A program made the translations under genes and the position numbers. Below are positions 20,131 to 32,399 of a stretch of 64,000 nucleotides of DNA, one piece after another. The notes beneath the pieces are model-generated. The model was not told where the DNA came from. It saw only the letters and a list, made by a program, of their open reading frames with translations, and ran no database searches. Source of the stretch: Thereva unica (taxonomy: Eukaryota > Arthropoda > Insecta > Diptera > Therevidae); contig OX465282.1 of assembly GCA_949987705.1 (NCBI GenBank), positions 13,566,501 to 13,630,500 of the forward strand. Reading direction: 5' to 3'. The number at the start of each line of letters is the position of its first letter. The first letter of the stretch is position 1.

Positions 20131-21640
20131 CTGCGATCACACAACAATAAAAACATACTATATCAGTCAGAGAAACCAGAAACTCGCTCTTACTATAAGT
20201 ACATACATATGGTAGCACTAATACTACTTTATATATATCATATTCGAGATACTAACAAGAACGCCATCTACCATCAGCAGCGGCAAAAGGAGGAAACGAA
20301 GAAGAAAAAGTGATCGTGTTTCTTCTATACACATCTATACACATAAAACTTTCTCTCTCTTTTTTCTTGTGTACGGTTGTGTATTATTATTATTACTCAT
20401 ACATATAAAATAAACGTCATTCCAGCCTAGACATTGCGCCATGAAAAATGACGTTTACATATAAATGTATAGGTTATAAAGTGTCAGTGCGAAATTTTTG
20501 TAAGGTGTATAAAAGAGAGGATTTACACCAAAAAAAACACGACAAATTAGGAAAAAAAACTGCAGTTTTACATAAAATATATAGAGAGAGCCCGGAGAGA
20601 GGAAAATTCTTTCAGAATTCCGTTTTTCCTCTCTCAATCTCTTTTTCTCTCTCTCTGTCAATATGTACACCCATGTATATCGATACACTTTCATACCCAA
20701 AAATTCATTTTATACATATATAAAAAGAGCTTTTCTTTTAAGCACTTTACTTTTATTAGGGAAATGATTTTATTTTCATTTCTATTTTATACAAAACTTA
20801 AATGTATTAGTTTCCAACAAGATCACTTGCCTTTTACAATTTTTTTTCACATACACAGACTAACCTGTGAGAGACTTTCACCGTTTTCCTTCCTATTTGA
20901 ATTTTTTTTTATTTTTTTAATTAAAAACTTTTATTTTTTAATTTTAAATTAGATCTCAAAAAAGTAACAAGTTTTTTTTACAAAATCACTAATTTCAAAC
21001 AAATCATAAATGAATAAAATATGCACGCAAAAATTTTTCTTCTTATAACTGCACATACATAAATTGCACTTGAATCCCTCCACAATATAAGAATTTAAAG
21101 AAGAAGAAGAAAAAACAACAAATCATAGCGCAATGGACGCTGTTGCATTGTTGTTGTCAGTGCATATAAAAAGAGCAGAGAACTTTTATTGAAGTTTTTT
21201 TTTTAAACTTTCAAATGAAGGTCGAAGGCCCCGAGTTGTACTTTCTGGTGTATTGTTCAATTTCCTAGCTGTTATACATACATACATAGAATGCGAATTT
21301 CTTGTTATACAAGGCAAAAAGTGACATTTCTCTGTTTCATGATTTAAAATGTCATAACATATGTTTCGTTTGTTTGAGGTGGGCATAGACAAGGTAGGTT
21401 AAAGTGTATTAAATATCTATTTTTGGTTTGTTCTACAATAATTTGCCCCTTTTCGAGCCGAGTATGTAGAACAAGAACATACATACTTTGCCTCTGAAGT
21501 TGCTTCAGCGATTTCTAGTCAATGTTCACGACAAGAGTCTATCCCATTCTGATAAAACCTTTCTGCACATCACATAACGAGATGTTCGTCCACACGACAC
21601 AAACTTTGTTCGCGGGAGCTTTCTCCCCATAGAATCTGCG
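20130..21640. other. AT-rich region upstream of the E75 isoform exon, no gene seen
   Basis: It contains CTCTCT runs (20340-20365, 20628-20660), ATT-type microsatellites and poly-T tracts. The short frames look like chance. No coding exon was recognised. Confidence 0.45.
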
Positions 21641-21995
21641 AAACAAAGGAAAGACGCATTTACATGCATGCCGCCGGCAGGCCGTGGCCTTTCAGGCCAG
21701 ATCGGTAGGGACGGACCCTTGTGAACGCCACATTACTCAGGAAGGCCGAGGGATGGGGAGTTGATTGTGAGGAGTTTTACGTTTTGCAGCACGCCATTTG
21801 TTTTAATCGATTTAACATTTGTTTCAATTTTTTAGATTAAATGCTGTCATCAAATTAAGTAAAATCGAAACAAAGTTTTAGGTCTTCAGGCACGGACTGA
21901 CGACAATACATAAAGATTCAAGGCAGGCTCCGGTTTTTGGCCGGTGAGTGTGTGGTGATATTTGCCTCAAGGCCATGACCTGCCGGCGGCCTGTA
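21640..21995. mobile_element. Non-autonomous TIR element, copy 3 (fragment)
   Basis: It shares GCCGCCGGCAGGCC, the ATCGGTAGGGACGG block and GGTCTTCAGGCACGGACTGACGA with the interiors of the elements at 17065-18463 and 38571-39260. The terminal repeats are missing or diverged. Non-coding. Confidence 0.55.
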
Positions 21996-22301
21996 TGTTG
22001 TTTTGTTCCAACTTCATAGCCTGTAGAGAACCCGACACGGAAAGCACGGCAGACAAAAGCTTGTGTCATATGGACCCACCATAAGGTAGCTTCTTTCGGC
22101 CTTTAGGTTATATATTCTATTCGCACTTGGTTCTTGATTAATACTCATGTGTGTGGATGAACGTCAATTTCATAACATCGCTTTTGTGTCGCAGAGTTTG
22201 GCCGATCCAATTCCATTTCCTTCGCCTGATTTCGCCATCTATCCTTTCTTACCCGGCACGGTGCCATAGTTCATTTGCAATTTGAAACCAAACCGGATTT
22301 T

Positions 22302-22590
22302 TTAAACACGTTCACCACGAATACGACGAGCCAGTTGGATGTCCTTTGGCCTAATAGTTGCTGTTTAGCATGAATAGCACACAAATTAGTATCTTCAAAT
22401 AAACCAACTAAATCACTTGCTTTACTTGCTTCTTGAAGAGACATGAAGGCAGAACATTGGAAACGTAAATCGGTTTGAAAATCCTGAGCAATTTTACGAA
22501 CTACACGTTGGAATGGTAAATTCCGGATACTACTTTCTCGGAGCCATTACCACTTTTTCACTTTACTAGATTTCACGATACTGCACCCAT
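22302..22590 (-). pseudogene. Histone H3 pseudogene (partial)
   Basis: The minus strand reads [52 protein letters not shown], then after a frame change [17 protein letters not shown] and a stop at 22302-22304. This is the C-terminal two-thirds of histone H3 (core fold), with the SAxM segment of replication-type H3. Defects: an extra residue after QEAS, a frameshift after AIHAK, and stops in the upstream part (about 22545-22590) where REI is still readable. The N-terminal tail is missing. No H4, H2A or H2B neighbours are present, so this is a stray copy, not a histone cluster. Whether it came by retrotransposition or DNA duplication cannot be told from this fragment. Confidence 0.88.
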
Positions 22591-22599
22591 CACAATTCA

Positions 22600-22960
22600 T
22601 TTTGAGAGATCTCCATTCATTTTGACAGATCTCCAAATAAACCACTTTTGCTGTGCATGTGGTAGCACCATGTCAAGACGCATGCAGCAAACACTTGCGG
22701 TAGCCTGTCGGAGTTATGCACACCTCTGTTACAGATATGAATGTATTCGTAATCGACTATTCCAAACGCGAGTGTCATTTCACCAAGCGGTTCCCCAACT
22801 AAGTACAAACCATGTCCAATGCTGCCATAAGCAACTCAGTAGATCAATTTGCATTCCTACGCAATCGAACGCAAATTGATCTACTGAATATACGAATGGT
22901 ACCCGGACTTAAACGTTATGCAGGTTTGGTGAGTTTAGTGAGTAGGAATCAGATACTACC
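22600..22960. repeat. Dispersed LINE-like segment with a 17-bp perfect inverted repeat
   Basis: TCAGTAGATCAATTTGC (22836-22852) is the exact reverse complement of 22871-22887, with an 18-nt spacer. The block around 22768-22830 is shared with 1428-1480. The surroundings look like 3' LINE sequence next to the R1-like fragment. Confidence 0.55.
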
Positions 22961-24560
22961 GTTTGGGTGCGGACCTACAGCGGTGTCTTCTGCCTTAGGC
23001 ATGAACCTCAAATAGGCAGTCACACACATTTACTGCATGCTGCTTCGCCGGCCGTAGTACGGTATGCACAGTCGATATTTTCCTTCTGTTGCCTGTTCTG
23101 TTCAATGCCGCTACACACAATGGCGCCGTATAAAATAAGACCGAATTAACCACTCTTCTGATAAGAGGCGTCGTTTTGACCTAGGCTCCTCTATATTAGG
23201 CAGTATTCTGGCGAGTGCTGCGCTGATGGCGGACGCTTTTTCTGCTGTGCCCGGTAAGTGATTAATCACTTCCATACAGGTCCGCCCTAATGAGGGGCGA
23301 CTGGGACGAATTGGCCGAGCCCCAGGTCTGAGGGAGGGCCGAAAATAGATTGACACCTCTTTTGTTATGTAGCTTAAAAAGCCGCAATGCTATTTTTGCC
23401 CCAGGCTCCGTAAAGTTATGAGGCGGGCCTGCTCCCATATACCTAAGTGCGGTCTGGGAGCGGATGACCTGGTCATCTATTTTCACAGTAACTTTATCCC
23501 CTTGCTGATTAGCACTATTTCCATTGTGTGCTCATCTACCATAAGACCAACGTTCTCGAGCCACGTCTTTACCTCCCATATTGCGTCGTTCGCGAATTTT
23601 TCGATTTCGTTGAGACGCTTTCATACTACTGCGACAACGATATCATCGGTCAACCTAATGGCGATCATTATATCGCAATATTTTGTAAAAACTTGCCATA
23701 GTATTTAGGAGGCATATCGGACTGTGGGCCGACGGGTTCCTTGAGGGCTTGCTCGGCTTCAGAATGAGTACAAGCATTTGGCGCTTCCATTGCTCAGGAT
23801 CACTGCTTCCCTCAGGCAGGCTGTGAATAGTCGGGCTAATCCTCCTGGTACCAAACTGGGTGCCAGCTTCACCAGCTTCTATATACTGTTCATCCCAGGT
23901 GCTTTTCCAAAGGTCTCTTCAAGGCTTCTACAATTTCTTCCTCTCTTACATCTGGATTATCTGCGCGTCACCCACGTTCACTTCAAGCAGCCTGTTCAAG
24001 TCCCAGTTCTGTGGGAACAGGGTCGATACTATGTCTAGCAGCATTCCAGGGCAGATAATTGTTGGAGTACGCCTCCCCTTAATCGACGACATCACTACCC
24101 CGGGTTACTATCCGATTCCTTATGCAGACTCCTAAAATGCTCCGTTTTACTCATTTAGGTGGCATTTTAAGCCCTCTTTAAGGAGCTCCTCGAAGTCTGG
24201 GCAAACGCGGTTTTTGCTGGTACCACCATCATGCCTTTAGGCAAACCCTTCGACGCTTGGATTTCAATTTTCTACCAGAAGTTCGGTGGACGTCTTAGGG
24301 GTTTTGTTCATAGTGGCATGGAGGCGTCACACGCCCGCTTCATCGCCGCGGCGATACTTGCGACTCTTTCATTTGCGGATACTGTCTGCTCAGAATTCTC
24401 CTGACGTTATAGGCTGGCCACCACACACCACAAATCAGGATTGGGCGTACCACGTCTGGGCTTTATCTACCTTTTCATCGCTGTTCGATTTCAAGCTACC
24501 TTTTCCGTCTATGATAAGACCCAGAAATTTCTCCCTGGAAGAAAGAGTTAGGGTAGGCCC
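22960..24560 (-). pseudogene. R1-like LINE reverse transcriptase fragments
   Basis: The minus strand reads KIDDQVIRSQTALRYMGAGPPHNFTEPGA, split across 23486-23400, which resembles the KYLGV...L.F..H segment after the RT catalytic core. Further on come ARILPNIEEPRSKRRLL (about 23220-23160), AIVCSGIEQNRQQ and CAYRTTAGEAAC (about 23130-23040), matching the YGAPVW / RTISGEAA region of R1-clade elements. The part from 23700 to 24560 keeps LINE-like composition but few motifs I can name. Many frame changes; dead. Confidence 0.55.
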
Positions 24561-24599
24561 TTAAAGTTATTAACAGAATTTATCTCTAGGGGGCGACTA

Positions 24600-25780
24600 T
24601 CATCTTTTAGATTGAAGATTAAACATTCAAAAACCAAACCATTGACACATAAAAGCGAAATTAGAAATTATATGGGAGAATGGAAAACCAATTTTTTTTG
24701 CGCATTATTTGTGAAATTTAATACTTCGTTTTCGTTTGTTACTTTTTGAAAAAAAAAAAAAAATCACGAATTATACCATAGCAGAAGAAAACGAAAGCGC
24801 AACAACAACGACGAAAAGAAATGATTATAACTTTCTTGTAAAATTATAATGTACCGCATATTAACAATGAACTTTTACTTCTTTGACTACACGGTGTTTG
24901 ATTTTTTATTTCTTGTATTATTTTTTTTCTGCCTCTTTTCTTATTATTTCAAGCTCTCCTCCACCCCCCGGGTTTAATGCTTGAGTTACGGGTTAGTGTC
25001 CCTCAACTTCATTTTTTTCACTAAAAAAAATGTTTTAAAAGTTTTAGTGCTACCTTCTTCTTATACTCATCTTCTTCTTCGTCTTATAATATTTTTCTTA
25101 TGGGGCTTAGTTATATATTCTTTAACTCTTCTGTTTTACTTTAACACGAAAAAACCCCCAAGAAGATGGAGGAAGATTACACACTTTGAAAAACAAAAAG
25201 AAACTCGCAACTACAAAATTTTCTACTTGCATGTGTATTTGTAGATCAATGCACTCTCGCTGGTCGACGGTTCTGGTTCATTGCCACCAGCAGCATAATC
25301 GTTTTATGTTGTTTGGTTGGAGGATCACTCAGGGGGTCTGGCTGGGGGTGCCTGTGCCTGTGACTGCTGGTTGAACGAAAATTCTTCTTATCTTCTTCTT
25401 CCTTTTCGTCGCTGACGTTTTACTTTTTTCTTTTTTTTTAACTTTTCTTTTGAAGGATGGTCGCGGTCGGCTGTTTCAGAATTAATTTTATTTTTTCGGT
25501 TTTTGGTTCTTTAGGTGAGTTTAAAATGCGTGAGGTTTTTTCGTCTACTGGGTAGGGATAAGTGAAATTGGTTCGAGAATGTGTTTTTTTTATAGTTTTA
25601 AGAAAGTGCTACTAGAATTTAGATTTTTATACGTTGAATTTAATTAGGTTAGGATGGTCTTGGGGAATGTACGGAAAACTGTGTGAGGAATTATGTTTGT
25701 GTTCTTGTTTTTCACTAACTTGGTTGGATTCTACCTTTTTTGTAAAATATACACATGTTCGGGTTTAAGACTCAAGAGAA
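24600..25780. other. AT-rich DNA, no gene seen
   Basis: This stretch has poly-A and poly-T runs and CTTCTT repeats, with a GC-richer patch at 25245-25375. On the minus strand the patch contains short Gln/Pro-rich frames interrupted by stops. It could be an untranslated exon of a longer E75 isoform, but nothing in the sequence proves it. Confidence 0.4.
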
Positions 25781-25789
25781 CGAGGTCAA

Positions 25790-26190
25790 TGACAGTGTTT
25801 ATTACAAACTTGAGAATGCATACGATACTGACATTTCAATGACGGATGGCGATAGGAGACCTGAATGGTAAAATTGGAATAGACCAGTTGACACAAACTG
25901 ACTGCTCATGAACCATCAAACAAAAATGGGCAGCATTGTCGATTTTTCAATGAGAAAGTATATTACCGTGTCGGGTTAGGTTCGGTACGGTAGCGCGTCG
26001 GGTCGGTTCAACATTTTAACCAAAACCAATGTGAATCAAGGTAGGTGAAGAGAGGTTTTCAAATTACCATTCCTCAAAAACACGACAAGAACATCGATCT
26101 AATCAACCTGAAGATATCGTGGAAGAGTATTTCTTGAGGTCAATTTATATTGCGGTCTTGGAATACATTCTTGCAGATGTACGAAAAAAA
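25790..26190 (+). pseudogene. RTE-like LINE endonuclease remnant
   Basis: The plus strand, with frame changes, gives GDLNGKIGIDQ and later KQKWAALSIF, resembling the GDFNAKVG and NENG..L..F motifs of RTE-type AP endonucleases. Only about 60 codons are recognisable. Confidence 0.4.
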
Positions 26191-26195
26191 TCAAA

Positions 26196-26320
26196 CCTGA
26201 GTTGAATGCAGTTCATGCCACATCTGCTCCTGGGTTCGCAACTATTTACATTTGGATAAATGAATTGAAATTTGGCCGTACCATCAAGGAACCCGTCGAA
26301 CTGGAAGACCTAGAACAACG
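26196..26320 (+). pseudogene. mariner-like transposase HTH fragment
   Basis: The plus strand encodes ELNAVHATSAPGFATIYIWI, NELKFGRT, which resembles the second helix-turn-helix of mariner transposases (SAPSxATVxRWVxEFKxGRTS). Only this motif is left, wedged between LINE fragments. Confidence 0.45.
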
Positions 26321-26479
26321 TGTGGGGGAGAACTCTTTTAGCATAAGCCGCAACAATTGCGAGGTCCTGGACAGAGCTAAGACCTGTCGTACAAAACAGA
26401 GTCCGCTGGAGTGCAACTGTTTCCGGCCTACTTTTAGTTTTTATTTCTAAACCTTAATACCCCACCACCTTCTCCAACA

Positions 26480-27560
26480 TTTTTGTGATCCGCCACTGGA
26501 TGATGACCACTTTTGACCAAACTATCCGAATCTGGTTTCGATGTCATCGATTATGCAGATGATCATGCCATCATTGTCTCTGGGAAGTTTGACTTGACCA
26601 TTACAGAGGTCATGAGAACCGCACTCCAAGAAGTTAAAAGACGGTGTTCCACGGAGGTTCTGTCAATCAACCCAAATAAGGTTGTCCTGGTACCTGTTTC
26701 CAAACTCTACAAAGTTGACCTAGGTCCTATCTGTATCCAGGGTACCACAGTTGAGAACTCAGACTCAGTCAAGTATTTGGGAGTTAGACAAGAGACTGAA
26801 CTGGAACGCTCAACTTGACTACGCCATCAGCAAATCCACAAGGGCCATATGGGCCTACAAAAGGCTTCCGGGTAAGAGATGGAGTCTTACACCACAAATG
26901 ATGTGCTCGATGTACAATATGATCGTTAAACATGTAGTCACTTATGCCGCTATAGTTTGGTGGCCCAAGACGCAACAGTTTACGTCGATCCTCAAGTGCC
27001 GCAAACTGCCCTATAAAGTGAAAGGACACATGGATATCCTTAACAGTATTTCAAACATTTCCAATTGCCGCGTATCCGTCCATATGGCTGGTGAACTGCG
27101 GTGCCAACGGAAATTCAGGGCGATTATCCCGGATCGTTCTGAGTCCCTGATAGAGGAGTGGATTAAAGGACTAAACCTAGCCTATTGGGAATCAGTCTCA
27201 GGTCTTACACAGGCTAAAGATCTTATAAGACTTTTTGCCTTAAGGGGCAATATCACTTTAAACGGAGCTGACCTAAGGCCACTTGTGGGTTATCTGACTG
27301 GCCATATAGGACTCCGGCATCACTTTCATAACCTGGGACTGTGTCGAGACAGAATGCCGACTCTGGATGGAAGGCGACGAGAATTCCACACATATTCTTT
27401 ATGAATGTCCTGCTCTGATCTGGCTTAGAAGAATAACGTTTATCAAAGAGTTTATGAGCCCTATTCTGGTTCGGTCCTTAAAAAATATGGAACACACCCG
27501 AGTCCCGCTTTTAGAAACTTCTTCCCACAGACTGAAGGCAAGATGACGATCGGGTACTTG
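26480..27560 (+). pseudogene. LOA/R1-like LINE reverse transcriptase, C-terminal half
   Basis: The plus strand encodes GFDVIDYADDHAIIVSGKFD, with the catalytic YADD motif at about 26550-26561. It continues through LSINPNKVVLVPVSKLYKVD and VKYLGV, then after a +1 shift LDKRLNWNAQLDYAISKSTR, KRWSLTPQMM, VTYAAIVWWPK (thumb region) and LVGYLTGHIGLRHHFHNLGL (RNase H / zinc-finger end). At least two frame changes and the lack of the N-terminal half make it non-functional. Related fragments are at 31290-31880, 34198-34930, 35690-35890 and 38090-40135. Confidence 0.75.
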
Positions 27561-28335
27561 GGAAGCCAAGCAGCAGACCTAGACAGCCAACGCTCTGCTC
27601 CGGAAAAAATGTGGAGCCGTAACGACCGTCCTAACAAAACAACAAGTACACTAAGGCAGTTCTTTCGCTTTTCCGTAAGTTTCCAGACCCACAAGATGGA
27701 GATAATGGAATTGAGAGACCCTTCGCAGTACACCCGAATCCCACTTCCGTAAACTCCTTCCAACAGGCAGGCAGGACTGCGGCCAGGAACCGGGAAGGCC
27801 CAGTTGGCCAAGATCACCGTGGCAGCGGTACGTTGTTTAACGAGGCTCTGCTCAAACAATCAAGTCCAAGCGACAAGCCACTAAGCAGACTGCGGTCTGA
27901 CCTACAAATATGAGGTATAGGAGTGTAGTACAATAGCCCAACCGAGCGGCCACAGTTCTTCTCGGCCCAATACTTCACCAAACGCAGAAGTAGTGCCGAC
28001 TTCGCAGCCTTTGTCGACTGGTTAGGGTGATTCACTTGTTTCAGAAAAGCATAACATTCTGACTAGACTGAGCTCAGCAGACTGCTCAAAAAATTGAACT
28101 CATACAACATCCAAGAGTTAGGACGGAAGGGTTACTACCTACTTGTCACGCATCTTCCCGATTACCCTTTGTTTATAATATCCTTTTTTCTATCCTTCGA
28201 GCTAAGCTTACTACTAGGCATTCAACCATGACGTGAATGCCACCACAGACCGAAAAAGGGATCACACCTAAGTTTAGACTTACACACTAAAAAACACCTA
28301 CTCTATCTTACTACGGAAGTGGGACTTTTGAATGT
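27560..28335 (+). mobile_element. LINE C-terminus and 3' untranslated tail
   Basis: It continues from the RT fragment. A readable end AAFVDWLG plus stop lies near 27996-28030, followed by a tail containing CATACAACATCCAAGAGTTA (near 28100) and GCTAAGCTTACTACTAGGCA (28201). Both the GCCTTTGTCGACTGGTTAG block and the tail recur at 42376-42660; the tail alone recurs at several other sites. Confidence 0.6.
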
Positions 28336-28339
28336 TCAC

Positions 28340-28797
28340 ACAAACTGTCATAGTCAAATTGTATTTTGTGTGACTCATCACATCTCTATTACCTATCGTA
28401 CAACATTTGAACTACGGCGCTTTATTATTTCAATGAAAACAAAATTGTTGCGCGAATGTTTTTTTTTTTCATAAAATATATTAAAAATTACATAAAAACT
28501 TTCGACTTCCTCAACCAACAACCTCTTATAATGCCACGAAAAAAGAAAAATACAATATTTTACAGTGACGTTTTTTCTCACTTTGTCTTCTTCTTCTTCG
28601 TCGTCGTCGTTTTTCTAAAGTTCTCAACTTTGACGAGGTTTATGAACTCGAGACTACTCACTGGCCAGCTTCGAGGTTACTTGTACTCCATCTTATGTGA
28701 TGCGAATTGCTAAACAGTTCCGTACCGGGCATTGACCAATGAAGTAAAGAACGAAATACAGAGCCATAACAGCAGCAGCAACAATATGTATATAAAA

Positions 28798-28873
<76 letters not shown>

Positions 28874-31280
28874 AACGAACGAGTAACATTCAAGTGCGCG
28901 CAAGCCTCTTTTTCTGAGGTAACACATTCACCTATAAGTTCAATGCGCAGTCTCAGTTCGTTTTTCTTTTATAACATCATCCTCGGTTTCATTATTATTA
29001 TTATGATTATTGCTGCTGTAGCTAGTGCTTGTTACGATCATGTCTGGCCCTCTACTACAGATTTTTCTGCACACCCGGAAAGTTGTTTTTGTGCGCGGCT
29101 GTTTCTGCTTTGCGCAAAAATCAAGGCTATTTTAAAATCAGTAGTCAAAGGCCCCGATCAATGCCAACTAACAGTAGACTTTGACTGATAACGTTCAAGT
29201 TGAATTCGGGTGATTCTCAATGGAATTTCTTGACCTCTCTAGCAATTATATATGAGTAAGAAGAAGAAAAAGAAAGAAATTCCCAAGAACATCCTCTTCC
29301 CAAAGCAGAGTTGAGCCACATTTAGAATTTATATAGTAACGACGTCGTCTCGATAGTCTACTCTGCATAGTCCCGTGAATCGTTGGTCGTGTTGGGGGAA
29401 ACCGAGGAACAGAGAGACGACGTCAGAGAGTGAGCATAGCCCTTAGGGATTTTTTCTGTCGTGTTTTATGCCATTTAAGAATGAAAGAAGTAAAAAAAAT
29501 GCTCAGAAATACCGAAACGGATAAAGCCCCCAAACCTTGAAGATGAGGGTGCCCCCCAGAAGAGGGGAGTGCAGGCCAGAACAAAGGAGGCGGGGAGCAC
29601 CAATTTCGAGCTCCACTGGCGCTGGTATAGATAGCGTTTCAATTTCTGTGTTACTGAGCCACAAACCAATTCGTATTGTGAACTTCTAAAACTAAGTCTC
29701 CACCAGGAGGAACAGGTTTCGTGAGCTGTGGAACGTTGCCTTCTTTCTCGACTTCTGGTCGAGAGCAGTACGTTGTGTGTACATACGTACACTCTTGCCT
29801 CATGCCCTGGGCCTAGTGTGTGAGCGCGCTTGAGGTCATTCACTTTCGTGCGAGCAATTTCCAAGCTTGTCGTGTAGATGACATTAGCGTGCGCGCGCAT
29901 AACTCTATACAAAATTCATACCCACTACTCACACACACATCCTACCGATGCACACGCCATCTATACACAATATATTAAAAAAACGCACATTACTCAACCT
30001 GCATACAATTTATACTGGGCAAGTTTCAGTGCAGCTCCGGTAACCTGGAACAGGTGTGTCAATGCACGCTGAGCTAAGTTCATGGCTCCACGGATGAAGG
30101 TTGAGTAACTTTATTTGGTGGGACGGGGACTCTCTCTATGCCGCCGACATTCATCCCTGTTTTGTGTATTACGGGTTTTTACTGCTTTTTAGATTTTCCT
30201 GAGCATAAAAAATAGTTTTCGTTTTTTTATGGTTTGTTTTCAGGTTTTTTTTATATTTCGTTGGTTTTTTCACGATAGCGCTCTTGTGTGATTGATATCG
30301 ATTCAAGGCGGTTCGGGAGTTCAACAGCAAAATGTTCGGGGGGTTTTTGTACGGACATGGTGGGGTTTATTGACGCTTATTTATAGGTGAATGATTTGTT
30401 TTGAAAAATATTTTGTAATTATATAAAATTTATTGTGAATAGAACCAGAAATGTTGAGGAGTTTTTGCTGTTTTCATTTTTTTTTTGGGGTCACATGATA
30501 ATTTTGTAAGAATGCTTAATGCTAAATGTATAACAAGGCTTTGGCCTTGGGTCAATACAATTCGTAACGCGATATTAAGAAAATATCTTTCGGGCTTGAG
30601 ATAGAATAGAATGATCACATGGCTGGGCGAGGGCGTTACCTTGAGAGTCCATGTCAGAAATGTCGGTTGATATCGCAACTATTTACGCAAAATTTTGATT
30701 GCAAGTGTTTCAAAGACTTTGCCTATTATATTGCAACAAGAGGGCATTGAATCCGCGAACACATCAATCGATAAGGTTAATTACGTCATTTCATTTCGTA
30801 CTAATCTCAGATCTTTGCAAGTGACGTATCAAGCTTTGCGAGTGACTTATGATTAACCTAGGAACAAATTTCCACATCTATTTGGTGGCCTATCTATTGC
30901 AGCATAACACAGTAGATACTGCGATAAGTTCACCAATGATACAATGGGCTGGTAGTATAAAGGGCGATTCCTGATCTTTAGAACTGTCACATAAAAAAAT
31001 ACTTGAAGATAAAATAGTAAGTCGACCAAGTAAAATATGGAAATACTTAGTAATAGCAGACTTAGATGTGATCCTAGGGCACCGTGACTGGGAACAAGCT
31101 GCCAGAAAACGTGAAAATTGGAGTAAATCCTTACAAAGGTTCTGTGGCGCCATCTTTCTTTCGTTTGGTAAGGTACTGGCTCCACAAGTACCGCGGAATG
31201 TTGATTATTATAGAATGTTCTCGCCCAAGACTAGTGTCAAGGTAGCCATTCGATTTCAGACGCAACGTCGTTTATGACAA
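28340..31280. other. AT-rich DNA with a (TA)n tract; no gene seen
   Basis: It contains a pure TA microsatellite (28801-28868), a GAAGAAGAA-type run, and a moderately GC-rich patch at 29330-30110. That patch has an 11-bp perfect inverted repeat GACGTCGTCTC (29341-29351) / GAGACGACGTC (29414-29424). A 145-codon minus-strand frame at 29475-29912 has no recognisable domain and I do not call it. 30430-31280 has LINE-like composition (minus strand) but no motif I can name with confidence. Confidence 0.45.
28801..28868. repeat. (TA)n microsatellite, about 67 bp
   Basis: Uninterrupted alternating AT from 28802 to 28868. Confidence 0.95.
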
Positions 31281-31289
31281 ATTTGTTCA

Positions 31290-31880
31290 AGGTGGAATAG
31301 TACCAGAATGAAAAGAATATGCAATGCTGCCGTGGGCGAAGTGGGAATTGCTCGGTCATCGCCCATTCTTTTAATTTTGCTTAATTCAGTCATGCGACGT
31401 TCTGTGACACCAAACTAGAGCCCCAGAAGTTAGCATGTGCCTAAAGATGACGGTGCAATCCACTACATGTCTTGTGATTGTATATTCCATGCGTGTCCAC
31501 AAGCTCTATAAGTCCGAAAGGTATCTGCGTGTCCTGCTCATCACAGTATCCATGCGATGGTTTCAGTTGAGCTCGGCATCTAGCGTCACTTTGTATGTAT
31601 TTGGCTTCTGTGAAAAACTTATAATTCTGCCTGCAAGGGTGAGTTCTGCAAGTCCCGGAAGTGTTCGTTTTCTAATATACGGAACCAAAATCGTTTTGTT
31701 GAGATTGGTATTCTGTCCTACGTTGGCTCACAAGCTATAAATCAAATCAAGTGCCTTTTATAATCGCTTTGACATGGTAGCTTCTGTTTTATCGATTATT
31801 ACTATGGTGCATAGGCTTGGGTGAAAAACTTCCAGCCATTGCGTAGCTCATCCAAAACTAAGCAACACAGAAGTGCAGAC
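31290..31880 (-). pseudogene. LOA/R1-like LINE reverse transcriptase fragment
   Basis: The minus strand in shifting frames gives LNKTILVPYIRKRTLPGL, then VTLDAELNWN and MDTVMSRT, and later LTSGALVWCHRTS. These correspond to the NPxKTxLVxF...KYLGVxLDxxLxW and YGxxVWW regions of LOA/R1-type reverse transcriptases, as in the plus-strand copy at 26480-27560. Several frameshifts. Confidence 0.6.
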
Positions 31881-32019
31881 AAATTCCTTCGTTAATTTTT
31901 TCTTCTTTTTTGATGACTCTAGGGCCCAATTTAAGCCTTGGCCTTCGTTAGCCCCGCAGCTTGTCTCCACTTTCTTGTATTGAGCAGTTTTAATATATCA
32001 GCTTTAACAGTCTTCTTCT

Positions 32020-32260
32020 TCTTCTTTAACGGCTCTACAACCGGGATCCGGTCCTGGCCTCGCGCAACTGTTTTCTCCACCGGTCCCGATTCTGAGCCGA
32101 TGTCATCCAGTTTGGCATCCCTAAACTCTGAGCGTCCTGGTCCACGCCATCCTTCCAGCGAAGGTTGGGCCTCCCTCGCTGTCGCACCCCATAGGTCTTA
32201 CCGCAGGGAACAGTCTATTCCCACTTTATTCACGGTTTGCCCAATGCTCTTCTGACATCT
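32020..32260 (-). pseudogene. RTE-like LINE 3' tail, third copy
   Basis: The minus strand reads WKDGVDQDAQSLGMPNWMTS, AQNRDRWRKQLREARTGSRL, stop. It is the same C-terminus type as 3589-3846. It matches 33150-33320, which is in the opposite orientation 900 bp away (GMPNWMTSAHNRDRWREQLR). Confidence 0.7.
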
Positions 32261-32399
32261 GGTAGTACATGCAAAGCTTTTTTGGTACTCTTGAGTCAAC
32301 CGTTCATGGCATGACCCACCCATTGCAAACGCAGTAGCCTGGCATATGTTGAAAGTTTACACTCTCTGCATAAGTAGAACAATTCGCGATTGTGGCGTA

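Noticed and set aside
28658..28927. 89-codon frame containing an Ile/Tyr run
   Set aside because: It is a translation of the TA microsatellite.
29475..29912. 145-codon open frame on the minus strand
   Set aside because: No domain, biased composition, low-complexity end, no splice context; probably chance in a GC-richer patch.
30853..31185. 110-codon minus-strand frame
   Set aside because: Looks LINE-like in composition, but no motif could be named with confidence.
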